From contig CANKUB010000003.1 of the NCBI GenBank assembly GCA_947486575.1, positions 42,019-106,018 on the forward strand: DNA of 64,000 nucleotides, given 5' to 3'. This DNA comes from Betaproteobacteria bacterium (GTDB taxonomy: Bacteria; Pseudomonadota; Gammaproteobacteria; Burkholderiales; SG8-41). The notes beneath the pieces were generated by a model. The model made no database searches, had not been told where the DNA came from, and saw only the letters and a list, made by a program, of their open reading frames with translations. Positions within the stretch are counted from its first letter, which is position 1. Every line of letters begins with the position of its first letter. A program made the translations under genes and the position numbers. Of the stretch, positions 63,831 through 64,000 are shown piece by piece.

Positions 63831-63851
63831 GTATAAATAACTCAATAAAAA
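63831..63851 (-). repeat. AT-rich junction repeat, copy 19, truncated by an IS end
   Basis: On the minus strand it reads TTTTTATTGAGTTATTTATA, the right two-thirds of the consensus. It stops abruptly at 63851, where the IS-end sequence GGGTCTTCGCG begins. Confidence 0.6.
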
Positions 63852-64000
63852 GGGGTCTTCGCGTACGAGTGTGGGTGAATTTGAGGCATTTTAGAGCACT
63901 GGCAACATGCACGTGAGTATTTTCAGTCGCAGATATTCCTCATCGCGCAGCCCGTATGCACGACGTTGAATGACGCGAATTTTGTTGTTCAATCCCTCAA
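63852..64000 (-). mobile_element. end of an ISL3-family insertion sequence (continues beyond window)
   Basis: From about 63852 the sequence GGGTCTTCGCGTACGAGTG looks like an ISL3-type terminal inverted repeat, followed by the transposase 3' end. The element runs off the window. Confidence 0.65.
63891..64000 (-). CDS. ISL3-family transposase, C-terminal end (partial)
   Basis: Too short for the ORF track. The minus strand encodes GLNNKIRVIQRRAYGLRDEE and YLRLKILTCMLP and then a TAA at 63891-63893. This is the diagnostic C-terminus of DDE transposases of the ISL3 (IS204/IS1001/IS1096) family, including the conserved NNKIR motif after the catalytic Glu. The rest of the gene lies beyond the window. 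Confidence 0.9.
   Translation of the reverse strand, partial: EGLNNKIRVIQRRAYGLRDEEYLRLKILTCMLPVL

Noticed and set aside
1-64000. CRISPR arrays, tRNA or rRNA genes, phage modules
   Set aside because: No regularly spaced direct repeats, cloverleaf-like sequence, rRNA sequence or phage structural genes were seen on reading either strand.

Overview
The window looks like chromosomal DNA of a GC-rich betaproteobacterium, most probably a Burkholderiales relative. The reasons are thirteen Bug/TctC-type periplasmic solute receptors, a purM-purN-DUF3108-rsmB block, an rpmB-rpmG pair near radC and coaBC, and a tandem double-length UvrA. No rRNA, tRNA or CRISPR array was seen.

Layout. 1-5.1 kb: end of an unidentified gene, a membrane GGDEF protein, two MsrA paralogues (one exported, one cytosolic) and two TPM-domain membrane proteins. 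5.4-11.0 kb: a SWIB protein, MFS and EamA transporters, a DUF47-Pit phosphate uptake pair, pdxH and a YHS lipoprotein. 11.1-12.9 kb: a TauD-type dioxygenase with a Bug receptor. 12.9-18.5 kb: the 1872-residue UvrA. 18.7-25.8 kb: a zinc alcohol dehydrogenase and a hydroxyisobutyrate-type dehydrogenase, a BrnT/BrnA toxin-antitoxin pair, a MITE-like repeat, a Bug-FAH hydrolase-CMD operon and two more Bugs. 25.8-34.1 kb: transporters, three enoyl-CoA hydratases, a CaiB/BaiF CoA-transferase, an SDR and a Bug. 34.3-44.6 kb: mostly core genes (mlaC-like, purM, purN, DUF3108, rsmB, mscS-like, desaturase, rpmG, rpmB, a frameshifted radC, coaBC). 44.7-63.8 kb: accessory catabolism, including LLM oxidoreductase-Bug, Bug-CMD, a ThDP enzyme with a CoA-transferase, the operon Bug-Bug-UGSC selenoprotein-partner-Bug, and the operon thiolase-DUF35-MaoC-amidase-Bug. 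The window ends inside an ISL3-family transposase.

How it fits together. Most accessory genes form small operons joining a Bug receptor to one to four enzymes of acyl-CoA, carboxylate or oxygenase chemistry. No TctA/TctB membrane subunits are encoded here, so the receptors must use permeases located elsewhere or act as sensors.

Two items stand out. First, 55385-55981 is one reading frame interrupted by a single TGA that sits in a UGSC-like motif (GD-U-GGCTSWC) and is followed by a perfect 7-bp hairpin at SECIS distance. This is very probably a selenoprotein that ORF callers split in two. Second, an approximately 30-bp AT-rich repeat (core TATTTGTTTTTA) recurs about 19 times. Nearly always it lies on a gene junction and overlaps the stop codon, and several times it lies in frame inside genes (twice in uvrA, once in rsmB) or supplies the N-terminus of a protein. 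I do not recognise this repeat as a described family.
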